From Pantoea rwandensis (lineage in GTDB: Bacteria; Pseudomonadota; Gammaproteobacteria; Enterobacterales; Enterobacteriaceae): a stretch of 64,000 nt of DNA. The stretch is from assembly GCF_002095475.1 (NCBI RefSeq), contig NZ_MLFR01000013.1, positions 1-64,000 on the forward strand, given 5' to 3'. Made by a program: the position numbers and the translations under genes. The notes under the pieces are model-generated. The model was not told the origin of the DNA and ran no database searches. It saw only the letters and a program-made list of their open reading frames with translations. Below are positions 47,199-55,874 of this stretch, piece after piece (positions within the stretch are counted from its first letter, which is position 1; the number at the start of each line of letters is the position of its first letter).

Positions 47199-49152
47199 CT
47201 TAATTCTTCAGGAACATGATTTTATCTATGATTCCGAGCTTAATATCTGGATAGAAAGAGATAAAGAGAAATTCAATTATAATGACGGTGATGAGCATGA
47301 GAATTATATTCTTGATGTCGTGAACAATTCTATTGACTGCTCCGTATTATCCCAAGAACTCGCAAGCCAAATAAAGGACTGGCCTTCTCAGTATCACCTG
47401 ACTCCGAAAAGAGCTAATTTATTACGACCATTCGGCGATAAATTTAAAGGAAAGAGAGTACTTGAAATCGGTTGCGGCTGCGGGGCTATCACAAGATTCG
47501 TTGCGGAATGTGGCGCAAATATTACTTCTGTTGAGGGAAGTAAGAGGAGGGCCACTATTACCCGTAGTCGCTGCAAGGATCTTGATAATGTCACGGTTAT
47601 CTGTTCCTCTAGCCAAAACTTACCCGATATTGGTCAGTTTGATTATGTACTGCTCATTGGAGTGCTTGAATATGCTCAATGTTTTTTGGGCAGTGATGGA
47701 CAAAAAAGTCTTCTGCAATCCTGTAAGTCAAGGTTAACACCCACTGGTGATTTGTTTATTGCGATCGAGAACCAGTTAGGTATGAAATACCTTGCTGGTA
47801 CAAAAGAAGATCATCTTGGTATTCCCATGGTGGGCATCAATGACGCGTATTATGAGAATGGTGTTAAAACCTTTGGTCGTATAGAATTAAATAAAATCAT
47901 TAAAAGTGTAGGCTTTTCCGAAATTCAAGAGTATCTACCCTTCCCAGACTATAAGCTCCCTACATTGCTAATTACGCCAAAAGGGCATGAGGAGTATAAT
48001 GAGCTTATATATCCTTTAGTTAGTGAAATACACTATAAGGATGCACAGCGTTCAGAAACATACACTTTTTCTCTTGAACAAGCTACAAAGTTAATCTGGA
48101 AAAATAAGCTTTCAGCTGATTTATCTAATTCGTTTCTGATGATTGTATCTGAAGGCAATGCCAAATCAGATGATGACGGATCTTTAGCTTGGTATTATTC
48201 CGATGTCAGAAAAGATGACAGCAGTAAGAAGATAAGATTTTTTGTCGACAATAATAATATCAACACTGAAACCTTCAAGTTAGGCGGCCAGTTAATCTCA
48301 ACTGAAAAATATCATCAGGGTGAGAGTCTATGGCTTGAATTAGTTAGTCTGGTTAATAAACATAGTTGGCTGGTAAAAGATGTTACACTGTGGGCCAAAA
48401 ACTGGATTAGGGCAGTTTTAAATGATGCCGGTGAAAAGAGGGATTTGAAATGGGATTTAGAGTTGCCCAAAAAATATCTTGATGCAACCCCTTTTAATGT
48501 CATAAGTACTGAGGATGGTCCAAAGATATTTGATCTTGAGTTGGAAATTGACAAGCCACTTCTGATATCCCACCTTGTTTTTAGAGGGGTATTCAATTCC
48601 TTGTTAAGACTCACATCTATTGCACCGACTCAAGATGTCCCTGATTATAATATATTTAATTTAACTAAAAGAATTTTGTTAGAACTCTTCCCCGGTATGA
48701 ATGATAATGCGGTTGAAAAATTATTATCTGATGAAGTAGATCTTGTCTTTGCAATTATTAATGTTAATAAAAATGACTTAATTGAAAGATATAAGAACTC
48801 CTTCTTCGTTGTTCGAAATTCGTTAAATGATTTAAATGCTGAGTTGACGAGGACTTACCATAAGAATGAAGAGTTAAATAATAAGAATGAAGAGTTAAAT
48901 AACAAGAATGAAGAGTTAAATAATAAGACTGATGGGTTAGGCATTGCTCTCACTGATGGTGATAATGAAATAAAATCACTTTTAAATAAGGTGAGAGAGT
49001 TAGAGGTGAAAGTCAAAGAGGTTGAACTTGAAGGGGATTCTATTAGGGAAGAATTGAAGATAAAGAACGGATATATTGATGATGTTCATTCATCCAGAAT
49101 GTGGAAGTTAGCATCTTTGTTTAAACGAGTTGTTAACCCTTTTGGGAAGTAA
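47179..49152 (+). CDS. WbdD-like O-antigen chain terminator: methyltransferase, degenerate kinase-like region, coiled coil
   Basis: A 657-residue protein. Residues 90-235 are a class I SAM-dependent methyltransferase (RVLEIGCGCGAITRFVAECG, then VLLIGVLEYAQCF). Residues 290-480 include LDATPFNVIS and KIFDLELEID, spaced like a kinase-type catalytic and metal loop but lacking clear HxD chemistry. Residues 545-640 are strongly coiled-coil, with the heptad KNEELNN repeated three times. The C-terminal SSRMWKLASLFKRVV is a likely membrane-binding helix. The architecture parallels WbdD, which caps O8/O9a chains and sets their length with its coiled coil. It starts with GTG overlapping wzt. Function is inferred. 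Confidence 0.8.
   Translation: MINNQINLILQEHDFIYDSELNIWIERDKEKFNYNDGDEHENYILDVVNNSIDCSVLSQELASQIKDWPSQYHLTPKRANLLRPFGDKFKGKRVLEIGCGCGAITRFVAECGANITSVEGSKRRATITRSRCKDLDNVTVICSSSQNLPDIGQFDYVLLIGVLEYAQCFLGSDGQKSLLQSCKSRLTPTGDLFIAIENQLGMKYLAGTKEDHLGIPMVGINDAYYENGVKTFGRIELNKIIKSVGFSEIQEYLPFPDYKLPTLLITPKGHEEYNELIYPLVSEIHYKDAQRSETYTFSLEQATKLIWKNKLSADLSNSFLMIVSEGNAKSDDDGSLAWYYSDVRKDDSSKKIRFFVDNNNINTETFKLGGQLISTEKYHQGESLWLELVSLVNKHSWLVKDVTLWAKNWIRAVLNDAGEKRDLKWDLELPKKYLDATPFNVISTEDGPKIFDLELEIDKPLLISHLVFRGVFNSLLRLTSIAPTQDVPDYNIFNLTKRILLELFPGMNDNAVEKLLSDEVDLVFAIINVNKNDLIERYKNSFFVVRNSLNDLNAELTRTYHKNEELNNKNEELNNKNEELNNKTDGLGIALTDGDNEIKSLLNKVRELEVKVKEVELEGDSIREELKIKNGYIDDVHSSRMWKLASLFKRVVNPFGK
48862..48939 (+). 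repeat. In-frame 21-bp tandem repeat (three full copies and a partial) encoding a coiled-coil heptad
   Basis: AAGAATGAAGAGTTAAATAA plus T or C occurs at 48862, 48883 and 48904, with only one base difference, followed by a diverged AAGACTGATGGGTTA. Each unit encodes KNEELNN, exactly one heptad, so copy-number change would keep the frame and lengthen or shorten the coiled coil by about 1 nm per unit. Confidence 0.92.
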
Positions 49153-49186
49153 AGTGTATTAATTATCTGGCAAGGGGGCAATACAG

Positions 49187-51334
49187 TTGAAAATTTTTAG
49201 ATTTGCCAAAAGAATGCTGACGCAGGGTGAGCATGATCTTATTAAGTATCGTATTAAGTTAATTACTAAGATTATTAGAGAAGATGGTGTAAAAGCAGCA
49301 TATGGAAGAGTAAAGTCTGCTTATGGTAATACCTCTTCTGTAAATACACTGCGTTACTCTACACCTCTAAATGCAAGTCAAGTCGCTTCGTTATCTTCAC
49401 GTGACACATTGCTAGAGGCGTGGTTAAAAAATGACTTTAAGAAAGCCGCAATAAAAGTAAATGAGCAAAGTCATTATGTCCCTAAGGCTTTAGATAGCCT
49501 GGAAGGTGCTGAACTACCTGTAAAAGTTATCGCATATTACCTACCTCAATTTCATCCCTTCAAAGAAAATAATGAATGGTGGGGCGAAGGTTTTACGGAA
49601 TGGACAAATGTCAGTAAAGCAAGGCCTCAATATCTTGAACATCAACAACCACGGTTGCCAGGTGAATTGGGGTTCTACGATTTACGTTTGCCAGAAATCA
49701 TGCGTCAGCAAATTAGCCTTGCTAAACAATATGGAGTAAATGGATTCTGTTTCCATCATTATTGGTTTGGTGGTAAGCGACTGATGGAAACTCCTGTCCA
49801 GAATCTCTTAGAAGATAAAACTCTGGATATTGAATTCTGTTTGTGCTGGGCGAATGAAAACTGGACTCGCAGATGGGATGGTCTGGAAAATGATGTTCTA
49901 ATCGCACAGAACCATTCACCAGAAGATGACATTGCATTTTTAGATGATATTCTTCCTGCGCTTAAAGATGAAAGATATATTAAAATCGATGGCAAACCTG
50001 TACTAATTTTATATCGTGCAGGAACGCTGCCTGATGCAAAAGAAACTGGGAAGCGCTGGCGTGAACATGCTCTAAAAAATGGCTTGCCTGGACTTTATTT
50101 AGTGGTTGTCAATGCATTTGAAGTTACCAGTCCAGAGCCTTATGGTTTTGATGCTATCGTCGAATTTCCTCCGCATCAGGTTGGGGCGCAAGATATTACC
50201 GATAGTATCACCATGCTCAACAAAGATTTCAAAGGACGCATATACGATTATGAAGAGTTAGCTCTGCGAGCAGGAAGCATCACCAACGAAAAATTCCCCT
50301 ATTTTAAAGCAGTTATGCCTTCATGGGATAATGAAGCCCGTAAACCAGGACAGGGGTTCTCCTTCTATAACGCTAAGCCAGAGCTTTATGCCAAGTGGTT
50401 AGATAGCGCAATTAAAACCACTATGAAACGCCGGCCAGAGGAGCGTCTCGTCTTTGTCAATGCATGGAATGAGTGGGCTGAAGGGGCGCATTTAGAGCCA
50501 GACCGCCATAATGGATATGCATATCTACATGCAACTGCCAATATTTTGAGAAATTCATTATCTAAATATCAGTGTGATAATGAATTGATTGAGGCAATTA
50601 ATCAACAGTTCAAACCAAGTTCCGACTCTGCTGTCATTCTTCATGCTTATTATGAAGATTTGGCATGTGATTTGGTTGAGAAGTACATTTCGCAACATTC
50701 GAATGTTCTTGATCTTATTATCACTATCCGTAGTGATGTTAAGCAGTCAACGTTAGATCGTATTAAGGCTGCATTCAATAATGTATTCTTCATTCTTGTT
50801 GATAATCGTGGTAGAGATATCAGGCCCTTTATTAAAGCACTGAAGATTGCGGATGGATTTGGCTATAAATACATTTGCAAAGTTCATACTAAAAAGTCTC
50901 CTCACCGTGTTGATGGCCAAAAATGGCGTGAGAGTTTGTTTGGTGATCTACTTAGCTCTAAAGAACGAGTTATCGATATTATAGATGCTTTCAAAAGGGA
51001 ATCAGATCTTGGTGTCATTGCACCAGCTCTTTCAATAACCGACCTCTCGATACCGGAAATAAATTTAGGTAATCGTTATTGGCTCGATAAGCTCTTTGAA
51101 CGCTTGCAAAAACCGGAATTGTCAAAAGACTATAAAACCTCATTCCCGGCAGGATCAATGTTTTGGTTCAGAAAAGATGCTTTAGAGCCCTTGGCAAGTA
51201 ACTTGATCGACGAAGATGAATTTGAGTTGGAAGCGGGTCAACTTGATGGCACGCTGGCTCACAGTATTGAGCGAGTGATAGGAGCAGTTGCAACTCAACA
51301 GCATTTCCGACTGATTGAAACCACTTCCCTGTAA
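49187..51334 (+). CDS. WbsX-like (GH99-type) and RgpF-like rhamnan synthesis fusion protein
   Basis: A 715-residue, two-domain protein. Residues 110-440 match the WbsX family of GH99-like TIM barrels (VIAYYLPQFHPFKENNEWWG, GEGFTEWTN, NGFCFHHYWFGGKRLMETPV, NENWTRRWDG, VNAWNEWAEGAHLEPD). Residues 480-710 match the RgpF rhamnan-synthesis domain (VILHAYYEDLACDLVEKYIS, NRGRDIRPFIKAL, CKVHTKKSPHR). Such fusions are usually found in rhamnan and O-antigen loci and probably transfer sugar. The start is TTG at 49187 with GGGGG about 8 bases upstream. It is the last gene of the operon, followed by a terminator. Confidence 0.88.
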   Translation: MKIFRFAKRMLTQGEHDLIKYRIKLITKIIREDGVKAAYGRVKSAYGNTSSVNTLRYSTPLNASQVASLSSRDTLLEAWLKNDFKKAAIKVNEQSHYVPKALDSLEGAELPVKVIAYYLPQFHPFKENNEWWGEGFTEWTNVSKARPQYLEHQQPRLPGELGFYDLRLPEIMRQQISLAKQYGVNGFCFHHYWFGGKRLMETPVQNLLEDKTLDIEFCLCWANENWTRRWDGLENDVLIAQNHSPEDDIAFLDDILPALKDERYIKIDGKPVLILYRAGTLPDAKETGKRWREHALKNGLPGLYLVVVNAFEVTSPEPYGFDAIVEFPPHQVGAQDITDSITMLNKDFKGRIYDYEELALRAGSITNEKFPYFKAVMPSWDNEARKPGQGFSFYNAKPELYAKWLDSAIKTTMKRRPEERLVFVNAWNEWAEGAHLEPDRHNGYAYLHATANILRNSLSKYQCDNELIEAINQQFKPSSDSAVILHAYYEDLACDLVEKYISQHSNVLDLIITIRSDVKQSTLDRIKAAFNNVFFILVDNRGRDIRPFIKALKIADGFGYKYICKVHTKKSPHRVDGQKWRESLFGDLLSSKERVIDIIDAFKRESDLGVIAPALSITDLSIPEINLGNRYWLDKLFERLQKPELSKDYKTSFPAGSMFWFRKDALEPLASNLIDEDEFELEAGQLDGTLAHSIERVIGAVATQQHFRLIETTSL

Positions 51335-51339
51335 TAATA

Positions 51340-51373
51340 ACGCATCACTCTGTACAAAGAGTGATGCGTTTTA
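51340..51373 (+). terminator. Intrinsic terminator at the end of the O-antigen operon
   Basis: ACGCATCACTC and GAGTGATGCGT form an 11-bp perfect stem with a TGTACAAA loop, followed by TTTT. It starts 5 bases after the last stop codon. Confidence 0.9.
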
Positions 51374-51586
51374 CTGTTTACTATCATTTTTTATTGGTAG
51401 CGCAGTTGTGATTCGGATGTGGTTGTGCTTTAACCCTTTGTTTAATGTGCTATTTTTTTTCATCTATTTTCATCCTTCGATCGCACCAATCATTACCTCT
51501 TATCATCTCTCTTGAGTTAACATATCGGTCACTTATTGCATGGTGTTACCAGTAACACCATGCGAGACCACTGACAGGAGTATGTA

Positions 51587-52999
51587 ATGTCCAAGCAACA
51601 GATCGGCGTTGTAGGTATGGCAGTTATGGGTCGCAACCTGGCTCTTAACATTGAAAGCCGCGGTTACACTGTTTCTATCTTCAACCGTTCGCGCGAGAAG
51701 ACTGATGAAGTCATCGCTGAGAACCAGGGCAAGCAACTCGCCCCATACTACTCAGTGGAAGAGTTCGTAGAATCTCTGGAAAAGCCTCGTCGTATTCTAT
51801 TGATGGTGCAGGCGGGTGAAGCTACGGATAAGACCATTGCTTCTCTGACACCACATCTCGACAAAGGTGACATCCTGATCGATGGCGGTAACACCTTCTA
51901 TAAAGACACGATTCGTCGTAACAAAGAACTGTCTGATCAGGGCTTCAACTTTATCGGTACCGGTGTTTCCGGTGGCGAAGAGGGCGCACTGAAAGGCCCA
52001 TCTATCATGCCTGGCGGCCAGAAAGAAGCTTACGAGCTGGTAGCCCCAATCTTGCACAAAATTGCTGCAGTAGCTGATGAAGATGGTGAGCCGTGTGTAG
52101 CTTACGTGGGTCCGGATGGTGCGGGTCACTACGTGAAAATGGTTCACAACGGTATCGAGTATGGCGATATGCAGCTGATCGCAGAAGCTTACTCACTGCT
52201 GAAAGGTGCGTTGAACCTGAACAACGAAGAGCTGGCTGCGACTTTCACTGAGTGGAATAACGGCGAGCTGAGCAGCTACCTGATCGACATCACCAAAGAC
52301 ATCTTCACTAAAAAAGATGAAGACGGTAAATACCTGGTTGATGTGATTCTGGATGAAGCGGCAAACAAAGGTACCGGTAAATGGACCAGCCAGAGCTCAC
52401 TGGATCTCGGCGAGCCACTGTCTCTGATCACTGAATCTGTGTTCGCACGTTACCTCTCTTCTCTGAAAACCCAGCGTGTTGCAGCTTCTAAAGTGCTGAC
52501 CGGTCCAAAACCGAAAACCGTTGAAGGTGATAAGGCTGAGTTCTCTGAGAAAGTACGTCGCGCCCTGTATCTGGGTAAACTGGTTTCTTATGCTCAGGGC
52601 TTCTCTCAGCTGCGCGCTGCGTCTGAAGAGAACAACTGGGATCTGAACTACGGCGAAATCGCGAAGATCTTCCGTGCTGGTTGCATCATCCGTGCTCAGT
52701 TCCTGCAGAAAATCACCGATGCTTACGCAGAAAACGTGGACATCGCTAACCTGCTGCTGGCACCGTACTTCAAAAATATCGCTGATGAATACCAGCAGGC
52801 ACTGCGTGATGTAGTGGCTTACGCGGTACAGAACGGTATTCCTACTCCAACCTTCTCGGCAGCCATCGCCTATTACGACAGCTATCGTTCAGAAGTTCTG
52901 CCAGCTAACCTGATTCAGGCTCAGCGTGACTACTTCGGTGCGCATACTTACAAGCGCATTGATAAAGACGGTGTATTCCACACCGAGTGGCTGGACTAA
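51587..52999 (+). CDS. gnd: 6-phosphogluconate dehydrogenase (decarboxylating)
   Basis: Pentose phosphate pathway enzyme producing ribulose 5-phosphate and NADPH. It has 470 residues (E. coli 468). The NADP-binding start is [53 protein letters not shown] and the catalytic Lys region [20 protein letters not shown] are present. [13 protein letters not shown] is also conserved. It flanks the O-antigen locus as in most enterobacteria. The preceding 250 bases contain the operon terminator and then an AT-rich likely promoter region. Confidence 0.97.
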   Translation: MSKQQIGVVGMAVMGRNLALNIESRGYTVSIFNRSREKTDEVIAENQGKQLAPYYSVEEFVESLEKPRRILLMVQAGEATDKTIASLTPHLDKGDILIDGGNTFYKDTIRRNKELSDQGFNFIGTGVSGGEEGALKGPSIMPGGQKEAYELVAPILHKIAAVADEDGEPCVAYVGPDGAGHYVKMVHNGIEYGDMQLIAEAYSLLKGALNLNNEELAATFTEWNNGELSSYLIDITKDIFTKKDEDGKYLVDVILDEAANKGTGKWTSQSSLDLGEPLSLITESVFARYLSSLKTQRVAASKVLTGPKPKTVEGDKAEFSEKVRRALYLGKLVSYAQGFSQLRAASEENNWDLNYGEIAKIFRAGCIIRAQFLQKITDAYAENVDIANLLLAPYFKNIADEYQQALRDVVAYAVQNGIPTPTFSAAIAYYDSYRSEVLPANLIQAQRDYFGAHTYKRIDKDGVFHTEWLD

Positions 53000-53006
53000 T
53001 AGCAAT

Positions 53007-53036
53007 GAGGCTTCCTTCGGGAAGCCTCAACTTTTT
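53007..53036 (+). terminator. Intrinsic terminator after gnd
   Basis: GAGGCTTCC and GGAAGCCTC pair with a TTCG tetraloop, followed by AACTTTTT. It runs into the stop codon of the convergent gene at 53035. Confidence 0.88.
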
Positions 53037-54150
53037 ACACCACCAACAACTCACCCTCTCTTCCCGCATTTTCCCCCGCAAGCCTAACCACCAGCATCCC
53101 CGCCGTAGCAAACTTCATCAGGTTCCTCGCATACAGCACCCCACCAAACTCTGCCACCAACGGCGTCACATGATCGTTTATCGGGTCCACAATCTCCGCT
53201 ACCACTTCGCCCGGTTTGATCCACTCGCCCAGCTCACGGCGATTCAACAGCAGCCCAGAGTGCGGTGCATGAATGTACTCACAACCTGCCAGCGGTGTCG
53301 CAGGATTAATCAGGGCAGGGGACTCACCCAGTTCACCAGCAATATAGCCACCTTCAATCAACGCATTGATAATCGCATCCGCATCCTTCTCCGCCTGTTC
53401 AGGAGAAACATCTGCAACCCCACGTAACTCCAGTGTCACCGGCAGCAATCCACGGGGCATCGGGTACTCACTACCAAACCGCTCAGCTAGCGTCAGCCAA
53501 GGCTCGCAGCAGGCCTCATCAAACGGCTCGCCACCAGAGATTTGCGCCAGCAGCTGAACTTCACTGCCCAGCCAGCGTGCAAGCGGTTCAATCTCCTGCC
53601 AAGCGTGAGGGGTTGTGTAGAGGTGCGGCAGTGCATCCCAGTCACAGTGCAGGTCAATCATTAAGTCTGCCTGGCTGGCCATGCGCATCAGCGTGAAACG
53701 CTGTGCTTCCAGTTCGGTTTTGGCAATACGGTCGCGGTAATGACGGTCTATAGCATCACGGATCAGTCGCTTGTTTTCGTATTCGCTTTGCGTCAGTGAA
53801 CCGGCCAGTTCGGTAGCCAGTGTTTCTCCCAGTGCGGGAAAACGACGATTAAAATCTTGGCCGGATAAGGTATGAAAACGGCCCAAATGGCTGCCGTGCC
53901 AGTGCTGTCCCATGGCGAGAGGATTGGCGACTGGCACTAGCGTGATTTTTGATTTGAGTTGTCCAGCCGATTCCAGCGCCAGCAGCTTATGTTTCAAATA
54001 CCACGCCACGGCCATACCTGGTAGTTCATCGCCGTGCAGTGCCGCCTGAATGTAGACTCGCTGCTGTGAATCGGTACCGAAATGGAAGCTGACGATTTCG
54101 CGCTGTGTACCGAGGGAAGCACTTAACAGAGGATGATGTTGTTGTTGCAT
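53035..54150 (-). CDS. Succinylglutamate desuccinylase / aspartoacylase family zinc hydrolase
   Basis: An M14-like metallohydrolase of about 371 residues. Zinc ligands are suggested by ALHGDELPGM (His-x2-Glu) near residue 40 and by LMIDLHCDWDALPH (His) near 155. An early NRRFPALGE segment supplies the Asn-Arg substrate-binding pair. The C-terminal domain (GLLLNRRELGEWIKPGEVVA) is a barrel-like region typical of the AstE/AspA family. It would remove an acyl group from an N-acyl amino acid; the substrate is unknown. The start is ATG at 54150 or GTG at 54180. It is upstream-neighboured by an amino-acid-binding protein on the same strand, which may be functionally linked. Confidence 0.85.
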   Translation of the reverse strand: MQQQHHPLLSASLGTQREIVSFHFGTDSQQRVYIQAALHGDELPGMAVAWYLKHKLLALESAGQLKSKITLVPVANPLAMGQHWHGSHLGRFHTLSGQDFNRRFPALGETLATELAGSLTQSEYENKRLIRDAIDRHYRDRIAKTELEAQRFTLMRMASQADLMIDLHCDWDALPHLYTTPHAWQEIEPLARWLGSEVQLLAQISGGEPFDEACCEPWLTLAERFGSEYPMPRGLLPVTLELRGVADVSPEQAEKDADAIINALIEGGYIAGELGESPALINPATPLAGCEYIHAPHSGLLLNRRELGEWIKPGEVVAEIVDPINDHVTPLVAEFGGVLYARNLMKFATAGMLVVRLAGENAGREGELLVV

Positions 54151-54325
54151 AATGCTGTCGATGTCCTGTATCCACGGCACGATAAGCGTCGTACCTGATT
54201 AATTTATTGAATGGAATTATAGTTCTGCTGAGAAAATGAGCGGGGAAAGACGTCACAAATTATAGTAACAGGCTTGTAGAACCCATGCATTGGGCGGCCT
54301 CAAGGCCGCCTCTACTTGAATGACT

Positions 54326-55123
54326 TTACTGCTGGATCGAGATATCCGTTGCGAAGTACTTCTTCTGGATCTTATCGAAGGTGCCGTTCTTTTTGATTTC
54401 CGCAAAAGCGTTATCCAGCGCTATTTTCAGCTCGGTATCACCTTTACGCAGACCAATCGCCGTACCAGGACCGATAATTGGATCTTCAACAATCGGGCCA
54501 GCCAGCTCGAAATCTTTGCCTTGTGGATGCTTCAGGAAGCCGTTTGCTGCCTGCGCCGCATCGGTGAACACTACATCCAGGCGACCAGAAATTAAATCAC
54601 TCTCAACTTGAGCTTGGTCGCCGTATGGCACCACATTCACGCCGTGTGGCTGCCATTTTGCCAGCGCATAGCGTTCCTGCACGGTTCCCTGCTCTACGCC
54701 AACCGTTTTGCCTTTCAAGGATTCAGCCGTTGGCAGCAAGCCAGAGCCTTTGCGTGCAATCAGCTGGGTGTGCGTATCGTACAACGGCACAGTGAAGTCA
54801 ATCTGCTTCAGGCGCTCTTCGGTGATACCCATATCTGAAAGAATCGCGTCGAACTTACGCGCCTTCAACGCAGGGATCATGCCGTCAAACTGGCTCTCAA
54901 CCCAGACGCATTTAGTTTGCATCTGCTCGCACAGGGCATTACCCAAGTCGATATCAAAACCAACCAGCTTGCCTTGTGGTGTTTTGGATTCGAAAGGAGG
55001 ATAGGTGGGATCAACAGCGAAGCGTACCTGATCAATCTTTGCCTGTGCGCCAAATGCGCAACCTGCCAGTACAGCTAGCGCCAGCGTCTGACGCAGGCGG
55101 GCAGTAAAACGAGAACTTGCCAT
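54326..55123 (-). CDS. Periplasmic amino-acid-binding protein of an ABC transporter (ArgT/HisJ-like), orphan
   Basis: Solute-binding protein of 265 residues with a signal peptide ending AFGAQA. Mature residues show VRFAVDPTYPPFESKTPQGK, VGFDIDLGNALCEQM, DAILSDMGITEERLKQIDFT (the amino-acid carboxylate-binding Arg region) and VGVEQGTVQERYA. This pattern is of the lysine/arginine/ornithine/histidine-binding family (SBP family 3). No permease or ATPase gene lies nearby, so it must use components encoded elsewhere. AAGAAGA precedes the ATG at 55123. The 3' side has a GGCGGCC-TCAA-GGCCGCC hairpin at 54293-54310 without a T run on this strand. Confidence 0.92.
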   Translation of the reverse strand: MASSRFTARLRQTLALAVLAGCAFGAQAKIDQVRFAVDPTYPPFESKTPQGKLVGFDIDLGNALCEQMQTKCVWVESQFDGMIPALKARKFDAILSDMGITEERLKQIDFTVPLYDTHTQLIARKGSGLLPTAESLKGKTVGVEQGTVQERYALAKWQPHGVNVVPYGDQAQVESDLISGRLDVVFTDAAQAANGFLKHPQGKDFELAGPIVEDPIIGPGTAIGLRKGDTELKIALDNAFAEIKKNGTFDKIQKKYFATDISIQQ

Positions 55124-55189
55124 AATATCGGTCTTCTTTTTTCGTGATGTGGAATAACGCAGAGTACCGATCACTGTTCGCTATGGCAA

Positions 55190-55666
55190 TTAACAGATTA
55201 TTTTCACAACGTTACCACTATGCAGTGCACGATAATCTTCCACCTTCAGCACCACGGATTTCTCAAGCAGGCCCGCGTTAAAGGCAATCTCTTCGTAACG
55301 TTCAAACAGCAAAGGGTCCACCACCAACTTCAGATCGGGGTGAAAACTGAAGGGCGGAATCGCACCAAACACACAGCCGGTTAACGCGTCCACTTCTGCT
55401 GGAGAAGCCAAAGAAGCGCGACGTCCACCCACAGCTTCAGCCACTTTGCTCAGGTCTGCTTGTTGGTCAGCGGGCAATATCGCCAGCACGTGCTGTTTGA
55501 TACCTTTACCTTTCACATGGCACACCAACGCCTTAGCACCTTGTCCCACTTCCGTACCACGGTTCGCGGCTACGGCTTCACACTTACCCGTTGCTTCATG
55601 CTCCATCAGACGATAGCGGGCGTGGTGCTGGTCGAGTAGGGCGATCAGTTTTTCATGGGTAGTCAC
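55190..55666 (-). CDS. yeaK: YeaK-like aminoacyl-tRNA deacylase (YbaK/ProX family)
   Basis: Trans-editing hydrolase of about 158 residues that clears mischarged tRNA. Family signatures are HEATGKCEAVAANRGTEVGQ, GAKALVCHVKGKG (with the active-site Lys), VLAILPADQQADLSKVAEAV, and LTGCVFGAIPPFSFHPDLKL. It is closest by eye to E. coli YeaK, which deacylates Ser- or Thr-misacylated tRNAs. The start is GTG at 55666, with AAGGA about nine bases upstream; a GTG at 55690 is the alternative. In E. coli yeaK is elsewhere, so its place between gnd and his is a local feature. Confidence 0.88.
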   Translation of the reverse strand: MTTHEKLIALLDQHHARYRLMEHEATGKCEAVAANRGTEVGQGAKALVCHVKGKGIKQHVLAILPADQQADLSKVAEAVGGRRASLASPAEVDALTGCVFGAIPPFSFHPDLKLVVDPLLFERYEEIAFNAGLLEKSVVLKVEDYRALHSGNVVKIIC

Positions 55667-55689
55667 AGGGGAACCGTCCTTATTAAGCA

Positions 55690-55769
55690 CAACAAATTGC
55701 GCCGCTACGTGCCGGGTGCAGAGTGTGATAAATGCGCGGGTGAGTAGCGACGCGATTCATCGCGTGATT
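55690..55769. repeat. GTAGCGGCGC-type intergenic repeat, degenerate
   Basis: TTGCGCCGCTACG at the left and GAGTAGCGACGCGATTCATCGCG at the right are members of the same short palindrome family as at 33496 and 37559. Confidence 0.6.
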
Positions 55770-55860
55770 TGAGAAGCATACTGCTCAAATTTAGCTTTTG
55801 GAGACAATGTTGAGAAGCATACTGCTCAAAATCAGCCTTTGGAGCCAATTCTGAGCAGCT
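55770..55860. repeat. 41-bp tandem repeat, two copies and a partial third
   Basis: TGAGAAGCATACTGCTCAAA begins at 55770 and again at 55811, followed in both by a similar TTAGCTTTTGGAGACAAT or ATCAGCCTTTGGAGCCAAT. A third, shorter TGAGCAGCTTATTGC begins at 55852. Each unit contains the inverted repeat TGAG...CTCA around AAGCATACTG. It lies 3' of hisIE. Confidence 0.85.
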
Positions 55861-55874
55861 TATTGCACAATCCG

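Noticed and set aside
54293..54310. Terminator 3' of the amino-acid-binding protein gene
   Set aside because: The stem GGCGGCC/GGCCGCC is strong, but no T run follows on the strand of that gene.
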